This document shows, in pieces, positions 11,830-24,180 of a stretch of 64,000 bases of DNA. Both the position numbers and the translations under genes were made by a program. The notes under the pieces are model-generated. The model was not told the origin of the DNA. It saw only the letters and a list, made by a program, of their open reading frames with translations, and did not search any database. The first letter of the stretch is position 1, and the number at the start of each line of letters is the position of its first letter. Source of the DNA: Phycomyces nitens. Taxonomy: Eukaryota > Mucoromycota > Mucoromycetes > Mucorales > Phycomycetaceae. The stretch covers positions 1,550,001 to 1,614,000 of the forward strand of contig JAHRBC010000002.1 in the NCBI GenBank assembly GCA_022702545.1, given 5' to 3'.

Positions 11830-12631
11830 TCGATGTATGTTTTGTTGGGTATGATATTATTATACAAAAGAGAGAGTCTGAGTGGAATGGCAGACAGAAT
11901 TGGGAATATAAAGGGGCAAGTCATACAACATGTTGAACTTGTACGTCACAAAGATTATTTTTTATGACAGGATTGGAATGGTCATGAATTGTAGTGAGTG
12001 GAATGATTCAATATTTGTGTTTGTGTTTATTTTATTTTATATTTTATTTTATTTTTGGAGGGGAGATTGCACAGAGAGCGGGTCAGATTGCCGATTTATA
12101 AATAGTATTCATGTTTTTCTTGACTGAACCAAGTGTTTGGAAATAACAACCAAAAGCAAATCTTTCCTAGATATAAAATTTGGGTGATCTCTGTTGCCTA
12201 GGCAACAAATTCGCTTTCTCGAGCAGATCATGTACGTTGAAATGTCAAAAGGTTACCCTTGCACCATAGTAATCCATTCTGGTCCGCGAGGAAACTAGAG
12301 GACACAAGGATTATAAATGTATATATATATACATATATATAAATAAATGATATATATCTATATTTTGTATTTAGATTTGTTTGTTCAACATGCTACTAAA
12401 TGGGTTACAAGGTTTAAAGATGACAAGAAGTGACAAACTTTGTTTTTTGTTTTTTTAGAATAATGTGGTATAGAATTACAAATGTATGCAGTAAGATGAA
12501 AATTGGTACAATAAAAGAGATTAGCATAAGGAATACATATTAACAAAAGCGTAAGGTAAGATTGGATAGTACCAAATAAAATCGTTGCATATAAATTAAG
12601 TTTAACCCGAACCAGCCGGACAAGAAGATTA
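11830..12631. other. Intergenic region, AT-rich
   Basis: No gene is seen. It holds the upstream region of the PQ-loop gene and the 3' flank of the next minus-strand gene. An (AT)n run lies at about 12319-12342 and a TTTTA-type run at about 12027-12055. Confidence 0.6.
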
Positions 12632-13590
12632 TCAGTAGAGCGAGACCGACTGCTTGTTTCTAGACTTCTTTGACGGACGACAGACTAGCCACTGAGTGAG
12701 GCGCTTGGCTTTTTTTCCAATCGGACCGAACCTGTGCTGAGAAAGGTCGGATTCAGACCGTCGCCTGTCCTCTCCGGCCTCCTGGGACAAACGGAGGAAT
12801 GGAATGGAGATCCGGTGAATCGCTCGCTTCCTGAGTCCCTGACCATCTTCCGGTGAGTTTTCAAGGGGTTCAACAGGTGAGTATTTTAGGGGTTTTGGCG
12901 GGTATTGGGTTATGACTGGTGGAATGGTTGGGTAATGAGATGGTATTATGGGTGTTTGCGGGTAACTAATCGTCGTATTGATGGCAATCTTTGAGGGCAG
13001 AGGTAAGGCTGATGATGTAGAGCATTCATTGTCTTGATTTTGCGGCTCACCAGGGATCTTGAGGGCCTTTTCATTCTTTATTTCTAACTGTGGTTCTTGG
13101 GACTTGGGGATATCAGACCTGCCAGGCAAATTGGAGTATCTTTGATGCAGATTGGCTGTCGATCTCCGCTCTGGTACCAAATCATTCAGTAGCACTGGAG
13201 GCACTATAGCATTTGCTGACAGATCTGTTGTTGTATTAATAGACCCCAAGTGCCTCACTAACACTGATGGTACCTCGAGTGCTTCAATATCGTTTGTCTG
13301 CAAATAAAATAAGAAATCAAGCTTGCACGTTAGACGCGTCCTTGTCAAATTTCCTTTTGAGGTCTTTTTACATGCAATTATCCCTTTTGTAATTTAAAAA
13401 CAATATGTATAAATGTATCTATATATCTATCTTGCTTGCTCGCTTGATTGCTTGCCTTTGAACTGTTGTTATTACGAAGGTTCAAAACTTTTGTGTCATA
13501 GAGCCGAATGAGATCTTCAAAGGAATCTTGTTCTAATGTTGTGTCGACTGACAATGGAAGGCAATGAGAAGATTCTGGATCCATTGACAT
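12632..13590 (-). CDS. Hypothetical protein, disordered with basic C-terminus
   Basis: Two exons (13590-13456 and 13297-12632) join in phase 0 to 266 aa. The only donor that keeps the frame is a GC donor (AAG|GCAAGC) paired with a TTTGCAG acceptor, so this would be a GC-AG intron. The first exon is acidic (QDSFEDLIRLYD). The middle is Pro/Ser/Thr-rich (PPKPLKYSPVEPLENSPE). The C-terminus has arginine-rich clusters (GLRKRAIHRIS, EDRRRSESDL) and ends in a lysine/arginine-rich patch (PSKKSRNKQ) that could act as nuclear localisation signals. RRRSES and similar sites would suit basophilic kinases. I recognise no domain. An additional upstream exon is possible. Confidence 0.55.
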
Positions 13591-13989
13591 TCAGATTTCG
13601 AAAATTATCAGGGAAAGAGGGAGAAAGGAGAGTAAAGGGCTTCTATAGGGAAATCAAGTAGAATAAAAGAAATAAAATAAAATAAAACAAAATATATATA
13701 TATAAAGATATTATAATAGCTCACCAAGGCTGTGTACAACTATAATATATAAAAGTAAAAGTAAATGTGTGCAAAATACTACTCTTACTATTCTTACTAT
13801 ACAATTCAGGACACACAAGTAATTCTTGGCTGCAGTGCTGGATACCATTCACGCCTCTGTCTTTATTATCTGGTGCCTGGATATCCATGAAATTACAGGC
13901 CTTGTCTATGTGGCCAGGTATGTCCACTAGGCACGTGGGGCTGTGGATCTTATTGATAAACTGTCCAGATAATAGTCAATCAAGTTTAG
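13591..13989. other. Intergenic or unresolved 5' exons
   Basis: The first part is AT-rich upstream DNA of the minus-strand gene. From about 13815 to 13918 a plus-strand stretch reads well (AAVLDTIHAS.. CLDIHEITGLVYVA) and ends at a consensus GTATGT donor. It may be an exon of the gene that follows, but I could not join it in frame. Confidence 0.35.
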
Positions 13990-14579
13990 GTCGTCTATGG
14001 AGACCATTTGAGTGCCAGCTGTTGTACATTATTGTGGAGATTGGGCTGCTCTTCTTTCAAGAAGAATTCCCAAAATACATGGACATCTTTACAATCTTCT
14101 AGAGAGGTAACGTTGTACAAAAAGTGCCAACTTTCTAAATGTCTAAACAAGACCTTTTCCATCAGACTGATATGCGCACGTTCCTCTTGACCACAGATCT
14201 ACAAGGCTCTAGGCAATGAGGTTCTTGTCCGAAAGAGTGCGATTGAGACCATGGAGATTAAGAATTTCAGGATTTGTGATTATTTAATCGAAATGGAAAT
14301 TTACGCCACCAAACAAGCATTGGTAACTCAGACAAGGTACATGTGTGTCTTGGATTCAAGTAGTAATGGTAATATATATCTGTATTCTCTTTAATGTACT
14401 TGCAAAAAAAAATCATTATGTAAAAAAAAAAAAACTATTATAGGTATCTCTTCCAATCTAGAACCCAAGACGATGGATAGTCTCTGTGTCCTTTTGGGTC
14501 TCAATTGTGTCAATCTTCTTCCACCAGTCAAACAGGAATGTGTTACAGATAAGCTTAAACCAGGGGGTCATTGGGACAT

Positions 14580-14583
<4 letters not shown>
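13990..14583 (+). CDS. Unrecognised gene, 3' exons only (5' end unresolved)
   Basis: Three segments, 13990-14106, 14197-14368 and 14444-14583, join cleanly at GT-AG sites (phases 0 and 1) and end at a TAA. They encode SREIYKALGNEVLVRKSA, then MEIKNFRICDYLIEMEIY, and a tail with LCVLLGLNCVNLLPP. No family is recognised. In the alternative frame the first segment reads SLGRLWRPFECQ and FFQEEFPKYMDIF before a TAG at 14097-14099, so the 5' model is uncertain. The stop codon overlaps the stop of the convergent isomerase gene. cDNA would be needed to settle the structure. Confidence 0.35.
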
Positions 14584-15335
<752 letters not shown>

Positions 15336-15885
15336 TGCAAGTTATCGGCAAGAGTGAAAGAAAGGTAGAGAATGAAATGGAGCCCAAAGAGGCAAAATAG
15401 AGTACACCACGTGACTTTTAAGTGTTATCAAACTCAAAAAACCATTGGTTGCCACACCTATACTTTTATATTATTATTATATATATATTAGTGGTTCAGG
15501 GGTTCCAAAATAAAATAAATGTTTTTTAAAAAAAAGGTTTATTCTTGTGCATGCAGTAAGAAAATCATAAAGAATATTTAGAGATATAGTTTTAAATGTA
15601 TGTAGCCTTTCTATATAACAAAATATTATCTTGGTCCAAAGGCCAAGAATATAAATATCAATCTTTTTACAGAATCCAAGTTGTATGTATAAAATTTAAA
15701 TATATAAATATATAAAATAAAATAAAAAATTTAAATATTTTCTCCGATTCCAAAAGAGATATTTTGTCGTATTGTATTTATTTATATACCACACATACAT
15801 ACACATACATACACCCACACCCACACTTGAGAATGTGAACCTGTTCTGGCACGCTTGACTTGCAGCCAATATCAATACTGAATCA
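15336..15885. other. Divergent intergenic region
   Basis: Shared upstream DNA of the isomerase (-) and the next gene (+), extremely AT-rich with TA repeats (about 15478-15490) and a TACA-type repeat near 15788-15812. No gene or RNA was seen. Confidence 0.6.
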
Positions 15886-16854
15886 ATGGCCACACCCAAA
15901 AAAGCGGTCGTGCTCTATAGTCCGTTGACAAACACCCTCTTGTCAAGCGCCCTAGACGACCTTTGTACAAGAGGATGTTCAGGCCAATTGATCATTGAAG
16001 ATCAGGGTCCAAAGAGGTAAAAATAAAAATAAAACTTTAAAGAAAAAAAAAAACTAATCCAAGCAGTGTAGACAATACTCATTTAGATATAATTCAACTC
16101 TTGGGTCTCAGTTCAACTGAGCCTGATCAGGTATTGATATCTTGCTGAATATTTCATAATCTCATCAATCTCTGTAGATGAAGACGCGATTAGTAGAAAG
16201 GTTAAAGGAATTTAAATTGGTTATGAAAATAATCTAATCATTTCGAAAAAAAAAATTGAATTAGATTCGGAAAGATGCAGTTTGGTGTCCTTTCATCTTC
16301 TCTAGACATTGTCGAATTAGCAAAAGCCTTGGAATTTCCAGTGTGTCTGGCTTTAGAGACAAGCCCAACTCCAGCAGAGATTGTCGATATCTTGAATTCA
16401 GTTGAGCCCAGAGTCGATTTACTATTGATCGATATCAGACACAAGGATGCCTGGGAATCAATCAATAGTCTGGTCAAGGACCTCATTGACACCACACCAG
16501 AGTATCTCAAAGTAATTGTTGGGCCAGCTGAATCAAAGCAATCTGATTTAGGCACCCAGAATTGGTGGGATAGTCTGGTCCCTGAACAGAGCCATGTCAA
16601 GAAGGAAGGCCAGCTTGTTTCAACCGATCCAGGGTTTGTGTAGATCATTGGGCACAAATCACAGCTAACCATTTGACATTAGACATTCTCTTGTGTGTTC
16701 CTATCTACACAATGGGTCCACGCGTCGTGATAATGTAAAGAGGTTTATTGCAGAGGATATTATTGAGAATGGGTGCAATGGAAAGATTCTGGCGTGGCAT
16801 TTCTTGGGAGAAATAGGTCACAAGCTGGGATTTGTACCAAAATATGGTGCTTAA
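15886..16854 (+). CDS. Unrecognised conserved-looking protein
   Basis: Five exons (15886-16016, 16067-16130, 16178-16200, 16265-16633, 16683-16854) splice in consistent phase to 252 aa. The 23-nt third exon and the GCTAAC branch site before 16683 support the model. Alternating hydrophobic strands and helices suggest a globular soluble protein: KKAVVLYSPLT, SGQLIIED, LDIVELAKALEFPVCLALE, VDLLLIDIR, EYLKVIVGP. The C-terminal block GKILAWHFLGEIGHKLGFVPKYG is striking and probably diagnostic, but I cannot name the family. No signal peptide or membrane segment is seen. The next gene on the same strand starts only 138 bp after the stop. Confidence 0.65.
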
Positions 16855-16992
16855 CACAACTAAATAACTAAATGTATTTTTGTATAATAAATTACTATAA
16901 TTAATGAAACAAAAATCCTTTTGATATCCACGTCAGACCAAATTGGATACTTTGCTACTCATTTCTTTACAGACCATCTATTCACCTTTACC

Positions 16993-18643
16993 ATGCAACT
17001 CACAAAGGTCAATTTGGAGAGACTTGGATTTGCAAAAGACACAGATGCCTCCAAAAAACATCAGACTGGATTGTACATTGAGCAGCAGCAGAAACAACAG
17101 GTTTGGGATCAATCTCCAGCCCTCAAAGCAAGGTCTGGCAAACAAAGAGATGTTCCCCTGGATCTTGTACATCCTTACCAAACATATTATACATAGGGCA
17201 ATATCCCTGCCTGATATTCAACTCCATAGGCGTAAGCAACAAATAAATAAAACCATCCAGCTTTGTATGCACACCAATGCACTTTGTTTTTCTGTGCGAT
17301 AGACCAAGTCATGCGTACCAAGCATGTCAAGAAATCAGGGGAACCTCTTGAACTTGGGCGCCATGGCCAAGTTAAAGGAAAGCAAAGGGTTCTGAAGGAC
17401 AGTCCAGCAAACCAGGCCCATCCAATTGCCTCGCCCGTTTGGTCAACAGACAAGCGTGGAGCCAAAAAGAATCCAATTTCACAAGAGTCAGGCATGCGTT
17501 TGTTGCAAGTAAGACAGATAAATGATATTACTTTTTGATCTAATCAGTGTTTCTGGCTAGGCATTCTCTTCATCAAATATAAAGGCCAATCGGCTGACGG
17601 TAACTATTTTAAAAGGCGTTTGTGCTCTGGCTAAAGTAATTAAATTAGCAAAAGCCGAGAGAAACTCTGCATCTGGGCTTATTCAATAAGGGCAAATGTT
17701 CAGCAAAAGGGAAACCCAATAAAAGTAAGAGCGACTAGATTAGAAAACCTTGCTAACCAATTTGATATAGCCTTGGATCCTGTGTTCTCTGAACACGACT
17801 TTTTACGCCCTCGAGATTCTGTTTTTCCCTGTAAAAGTGTAACCTCGGTTTCTGAACACAATCGACCACAATCGTCTCCAAACCACCAAGAGACCGTCTC
17901 ACGTTTCTTTCGCACCAAGACAGATGAGTCCAGTCAATCTTCGCTTGCGAGTGTCACGGCCAAAGACCAGCAGGACAAGCCAGAACTTGGGCTGGAATCA
18001 GATGATCGTCTTTTCAGCAATCTCTCTGGACCCCCAGACCCCTCTTTTGTAAAGGCTCAAAGCACATGGTTGAACAGGAACCCTGAAGAGCCACTAGAAC
18101 GCGATGTTTGGCATGAAAAAGTAGGTTCTACACAGCCAATATTATTATGTTTTTTTTTAACAAATCAATTGAATTTAAATCTTTGCTGACCTCTCACTAA
18201 TTACTGCCCTCCAGACTAGTTTGCCAGAGTCACACATCTTTGATGATTCTGTACATGAGATTGAACGTCTATTGACCGAGTGTCAGGCAATGCCTTTAGA
18301 TACCTGTGACACACATGATTTAGGCCAATATCCATTCCAAAACTTAAACTGGCCAAATTGTGGGGAAACCCATGCCCGGCCAGTTTACCCTCAGAGTGCT
18401 TTGGATCTTGGGTCTGAACCATATTTCGATGCCAATAATAACTATCCAAGCACCATATTCTCACAGTGTAACATTCAGGAGATTCCTTCAGACTGGACAG
18501 ACATGACTTGCTTGACCAATCTTTGGGGTAATGATGATTTAGGATCCATTGATTCAAGCACAAATATCGATCGTTCTATACTGGGAGCCTCCAAAAGCAA
18601 TCTCGCACTGGATTCTTTCTGGAAAAGAAGAAGTATGCATTGA
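16993..18643 (+). CDS. Unrecognised Ser/Asp-rich protein
   Basis: Seven exons (16993-17132, 17197-17231, 17303-17508, 17561-17599, 17649-17724, 17771-18120, 18215-18643) join in frame to 424 aa. Several junctions have textbook GTAAG donors and a GCTAAC branch site (before 17771). Short exons of 35 and 39 nt make the model less certain. The N-terminal third is basic (TKHVKKSGEPLELGRHG, STDKRGAKK), the middle is Ser/Thr-rich and polar, and the C-terminal third is acidic with hydrophobic/acidic clusters (DDSVHEIERLLTEC, IPSDWTDMTCLTNLWG). That composition would suit a regulatory or scaffold protein, possibly nuclear. No domain is recognised and no membrane segment is present. The 3' end faces the DUF3712 gene. 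Confidence 0.6.
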
Positions 18644-18993
18644 GTGGCATTGTATGTAAAATAGATAAAATAATGTTTTATTTAATCGTGAATGAATGAT
18701 AGATAAAATAAATATTAATAATAAAATAAAATATAGTAATAAAAGGAAGCACAACAGAAATAACAAGTCAGTCAATTATGAGTGTGCCCAATTTCAAAAG
18801 AGAAAGAGAAAGCCTATCATTACATTATTTTTTTGTTGGATTGTAAAAAAAAGAGAGGTAGGAATAAATAAATAAATAGTAAATAGTAAAAAAGTAAGGA
18901 GCAGAATATTGAATTAATAGCACATAAGAGTTTCTTGTTTGTGAATGCTTTTGCGTTGAAATAGATGTATTAAGAGTAAACAAATATCAAACT
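18644..18993. other. Convergent 3' intergenic region
   Basis: Short AT-rich gap between two gene 3' ends, with AATAAA-like motifs on both strands. Nothing else was seen. Confidence 0.7.
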
Positions 18994-21900
18994 CTAAGCA
19001 GCGGGAGAAGCACTAGGTGTCTCGGGAGTGACGGCATCCTTGGGTGGAGTGGGTTCAACAGGGGCAGGAGTTTCGGTGGCCTTTGCGGGCTCTTCAGTCT
19101 GTGATGGAGCATCAGTAGGCTCGGCAGATGCAGGACTGGTAGGCTCGGCAGATGCAGGGCTGGTTGGTTCAGCAGATGCAGCACTGGTAGGTTCAGCAGC
19201 TGTGGTGCTAGTTGGCTCAGCAGATACGGTCGATGAAACAGGGACACTTGCACTTGCAGTTGATGAAACAGGAACAGCCGAAGAAGTACCATTAGTAGCT
19301 GAAGCGGTGGTATTGGGAGCTAGAGAAAATCCAGTTGCACCAATAACATCAGTGAGGCCTTTGATGTAGGTTGTGGTTGGAACAGCGGCCTGGGGATAGT
19401 ACATCTGTCCAATAAAACCAGAGGGTCCGCCAACAATGGTGGTGACAATTTGTGAAAGTTCAACGGTCTGGATAGGGTTGGACAGCATGTTGAACAGTCC
19501 AACTATAGTATCGTCGTCAGCAATATTAACAGTAATGGGCCAATGGTTAGAAGTAGCCTCGCCACCAGCCGGAATAACAAATGGAGGATCAATCTTGTAG
19601 TCAATGTAGCCAACTTTGAACGGACCATTTAAATTATGAAGGTAGGTGATGTTGGTGTAAACTTGTACAATGACGATAGGGGTACCAAGAGGGTTTCTCA
19701 TTGTTACATCGGTATAAAGCTTTCCTCCTAAGAGATCCGTGATTTCACAATTGACAGCACTCTTGACAACCATGTTGGCTTGCATAGCAGGCATGACTGC
19801 ATCCAAATGAACAGTGGAAAGAGCACCCACCAGAGGAGGAATGGTAGTCGAGTTCTCGGAGCCAGCAACAGTCAAAGGAACTGGAGTGTTGGTCAGGTAG
19901 TTGGTCAAGATACCACTAAGAACGGGCAAGTTTTCACTGTGCATGTGCATAATAGTATCAAAGGTGTTGGTTCCAGGGGCAATCACGACATCTTTCATGT
20001 AAACAGTTCCGATCTTGACGCCGTTGGCCTTGACAAGGGTATCAAAGTTGATGTCACCAACAGTAATGGTAATAGCCGAGGGATTTGTAAGGGCAACCTT
20101 GACGGAAACCTCAATATACTCGCGAGTACCACCAGAGACAACCAAACTGACAATCTCGGCCTTTCCACCAAAGTTGCTGAAACCTGTTTATACGGATTAA
20201 TAAACTGTTTATCAAAATATTATTTAAGAATAAAAATAAAAACTTACCAGCAAGAGATGTAGGAACATCAAGTGCAATATTATTCAAGTTAAAGTCACCA
20301 ATCTTGGTTGTAGCAACCGAGTTGACAGTACCCTGGAGTCCAAACTCAACACCAGGACCGGCAGTAAGAAGTTTGACAAAGGCATCAAAGAGAGGGCGAG
20401 AAGGATCATAAACAGAGAATGGAACATTGCTGAATGAAGTCGAGACAATACCAGTGGCACTAGTGGTTGCAGAGTTGTCAGGGATATTGAGAGCAGCAAC
20501 ACCGTGACCACCGTAGGTAGCTGAGATGTTCATGTTCAATGAGGAAACACCAAGAGGGAAGCCGAAAGGATTATCAAGTTGAGCCTCGACCAGGGTAGAG
20601 CTTGCAGGGGGAGCATATGGGCTCTTTCCAGTAAAGTCAAGCTGCATGTTCTTCATGGCAACACTGGTGATCAACTTTGGTGGTGCCGTGGGACCAGGAA
20701 GAATGATATTCTCAATGTTCAAAGTCTTGAAAGCATCAGACAACCAGCTGACTGGGCCATTGGGACCAGAGACAGAAGTACCTCGGACAGATACAATAGA
20801 GTCCTTGGCAGAAATGTAGTTTGTAAAGACTTCATTGACAGCTTTGAGGCCAGAAGGACTCTTGTGCTGGTCCTGGAGGTAACCCTTGAGCAGCATGGCA
20901 GCAGTAGCCTTGGAGGGGAAGATAGCATTGCCATCAGAAGAAAGAGGACCAAGCTTGACGTCGCCATAGTAAGAGTCAAAGGAAACAGAGTTGAAGTTAA
21001 AGGCAACGGTACCAGGGTTGGTGATCGAGGACTGGATGTTAAGGGCAATACCGTTATCAACATTGGAAGGCATGGTAAAGTTGGAAATAGTGACACAGTC
21101 CTTGAAGCCCTTGGCACCACCGAGAGTGACAAACTTCTCCATATGGATGTTGGTGAATGTAAAACCGAGAGCCTGGACATTGACATTGTTGGTATAGATA
21201 TCCCAGACAAAGCTGTCAGAGTTGATCAGGTAAGCAGAGAACTTGGCCATGTTATCGGCATTGGTGACTGAGAATTCACCAGCAACATCAAAGGTGGCAC
21301 CAACATTGGGCTTGGCAACAATAGCAGCCATGGAAACCTTACCGATCTCAGATCCCTGCCAAGCAACGGTCAATGGGTCGGGGAAGGAGATGGCAGCCTG
21401 CATGGGACCAGTACCGGTGATAGAACCCTTCATCTGGACCTTGAAGCCGGACTCGGTAGGAGCAGACATGACAATAGAGTCAAAACCAAGGACGGAACCA
21501 TCGACAATTTGCTGAACAATGGGCTGACCAACGATGGGGATGAGGATACCGATAGTTTCATCGACAATAGTATGGACGCTTGTCTGGGAGAAAGCAAGAG
21601 AAGTAGAATATTGACCCATCTCAACAACAGAGTCAAGCTGAATGTCAACATCAAGGTTCTTCATAGCCTCCATGACAAAGGAAGACAAGTTGAAGTTCTC
21701 GAACAGGCTAGAGTCAGCGGAGACTTCTTCTTGGCCCTCGATGTGGAAACCACCCATGGTGAACAGAGCATCAAGAGGACGGGTGTCCAAGTTACCGACA
21801 ACAGCAAGCTGGCGCATCAAAAGAGCAATGACGGCAGGCTCAAGGTTCATGGTCATGTCAAGAGGGGGGGAAACGCCAGTGGACTTTCCAGTGACAATGA

Positions 21901-24180
21901 AGGGGTTGCTGCTGATGTCTTGTTCAATGTTACCAACGGGCATACCTTGGTAAGATACAGAAGATACAATCTTGGTAATGCTCAAGCCAGTAGTGAAAGG
22001 ATTGGCAAGGGAGACCTTGACATTGACAATACCGTTGGAAGTAGAAGTGGGCAACACTGTCAAGGCAGTACCCTGAATCAAAGTGGCATTAAGACCTGGC
22101 AATGTGGTGTCGAGGCTAATCTTGGCAAGACCATCGGCCAAAGAAGCAATAGCAGTGGAACCTTCAAAACCACCAATGCTGACGGCGTTGTCCTTGCCCA
22201 TAATAAAGGTACTGAGCAAGTTCTTGCCGACATCGCTGCTCATGGGATCAAATGAGGCGGTAGTCATAACGGTATTGGCACCACGCTGCAAGACGAGGTT
22301 GGTCAACTGGACAACACCGATCTTGGTTGAATCAGCAAGCATGTTAAAGGTAACATCACCAGTGGAAATGCTAAAGTCAGAGGGGTTCTCCATGGTAACA
22401 CTGATGGCAAGTTGGAGACCTTCGGCGGTTCCGCCAGAGACATCAAGGCTGTTGATAACTGTAGCAGTGCTGTTCAAGAACTGGAGACCGTGGAGAGTGG
22501 TTGGGACATTAAATGCAATACCGGACAAGACAAGAGGACCAATTGGGGTATTGGCCTTGGTGGTGGCATTACCGGCAACATTGAAAGTGTAATCATTCAA
22601 GGAAGTCAAGTCGTAGGTGTACTTGTTGAAACCGGCCTCCTTTCCGGGAATGGCACTCAGAGTGTTGTTAACCATGGCAAACTGAAGCTTTCCAGAGACC
22701 TGGTCACTGACGGAAGGAGACATGGGGACTTGAATGTTACCAAAGTCACCAGTATCGTTGGTGCCAAGGTTGATGCTCTGAGCGACCTCTGTGATGTTCA
22801 AGGTAAAGCCGAAAGGAATTGAAAAGTCAGCAACGACCTGGTTGGCAGAGAGGACAGGGGAGTAAGGAGCATCCTTGTTGAAGACAAGATCAAGATAACC
22901 CATGTTGATACCGTGGATAACCTTCATTGGCTCTGAAGAACCAAGGGCGACATTCAAGGAAACGGTCTTGAAGCCTTCAGAAAGCCAGCCGACGGTGTCG
23001 ACACCATTAGGAGCGCAAGAGAGACCAACTGCGGTGGTTTGGGAGATACGACCAGCCATGTAAGCAGAGAAAAGCTCGGAAACCTTGTCGAGACTGTTAG
23101 CATCAGTCTGGGGGGTCAAGACACCCTTGAGCATGATATTATTATCACCCTTGGCAAGCACGACGTTTTCGGCAGCGACCTCACCAATGGTGACGCCAGA
23201 ATAAGCGATGGACATCTTGATAGTACCAAGCTGGACACCAATTGGAGATGGGGAAACCAAGACAGTACCGAGCTCAACATTGATACCACCACTAGGGGAA
23301 TCGCTGGGCATGTTGAAATTCTTGATTGATACTTCAGGGAAGCCATTCATACCTGTGAACAATTAAAAGAATCATAATGTTAGTCATTGCCATAAATTGC
23401 ATTTCATTGAAAGAGTAATGTTGTGGGAAGCTTGCCTTCCAGAACAATGTCTTTGTTCAAGTCAATGGTAGCAGTTCTAATAACAAAAAAAGTTAGAAAT
23501 ATGAAGAAGGATAGACGATTATAAATCAATTACCTTGTAAGGGCAGTGATGTCGAGTTTTCCTTTGAGGGTCCAGGTGAACTTTTCTTTGGCAAGCATCT
23601 CGCGGGTGAAGGCAGCAAAGTATGCAGTGTCTGCAATGACGAAAGGAGTAACAGCCTCAATGACACCTTTACCGCCAGCGATCTTGGAATCAGGGAGAGT
23701 AATGGTGCCAATGACGGTTTCGTTATAGTAAACTTCAATTGGGTTCTTGAACTTGATATCGGCATGGAATGGGCCGGTGTTGGACAAGTCGGTAACCATG
23801 GACATGTAAAAGGTCGAGTTGGGGTCAATTTCACCATCACGCTTTACAACGGTACCGGCGTTCTGGGGATTAGTGAATGAAATGTTTGCTTCGCGGACTG
23901 CGAGTTTTGATTTGTTCATTATGGATTGGGCGATCTTTGGGAAGGCTACAAAGAGGATCAGGAGTAGGACAACAATGAAGATTACAAGACCAACGGAAAG
24001 GCAGATGATCCAGAACTTCTTCTTTTTGTAGAATTTTCTTTTTGTTGGCAGCGGGGGCTTCTCTGCGTACTCCTCGACATAGCCTTCTTCGATACCGCGG
24101 TCATTTATAGCATGTTGATAATGCTGTTCATTGGGGTCGTCGACTGCGAGTGGACGCCCATGATTAATGCTTCCAGGCAT
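18994..24180 (-). CDS. Giant DUF3712 single-pass membrane protein
   Basis: Four exons (24180-23534, 23476-23436, 23352-20248, 20183-18994) yield about 1660 aa. A polar cytosolic N-terminus ends in a Lys-rich patch, then one membrane segment at residues 57-80 (start WIICLSVGLVIF), then a very long luminal/extracellular part. That part is built from repeated beta-rich units with lines such as PLTVAWQGSEIGKVSM and FNFNSVSF, plus repeated phrases of the type VSLNVALGSSEPMKVI, as in fungal DUF3712 (LEA2-like/Ig-like) proteins. The C-terminus is a Ser/Thr/Pro/Glu low-complexity tail with near-perfect ASAEPTSP repeats, likely O-glycosylated. Yeast Tag1, a vacuolar-membrane DUF3712 protein tied to autophagy termination, is a possible relative; this is inference. 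The second intron (23435-23353) uses a GC donor. Confidence 0.85.

Noticed and set aside
13767..14102. Plus-strand ORF read straight through as a 111-aa protein
   Set aside because: It crosses a strong GTATGT donor and does not join the well-spliced downstream exons; kept only as unresolved exon sequence.
16238..16672. 144-codon minus-strand ORF
   Set aside because: It lies opposite the fourth exon of the plus-strand gene, whose splice sites and phases fit; the minus frame has no family resemblance.
20579..23329. Several long plus-strand ORFs opposite the DUF3712 gene
   Set aside because: Antisense shadows produced by the codon bias of the minus-strand gene.
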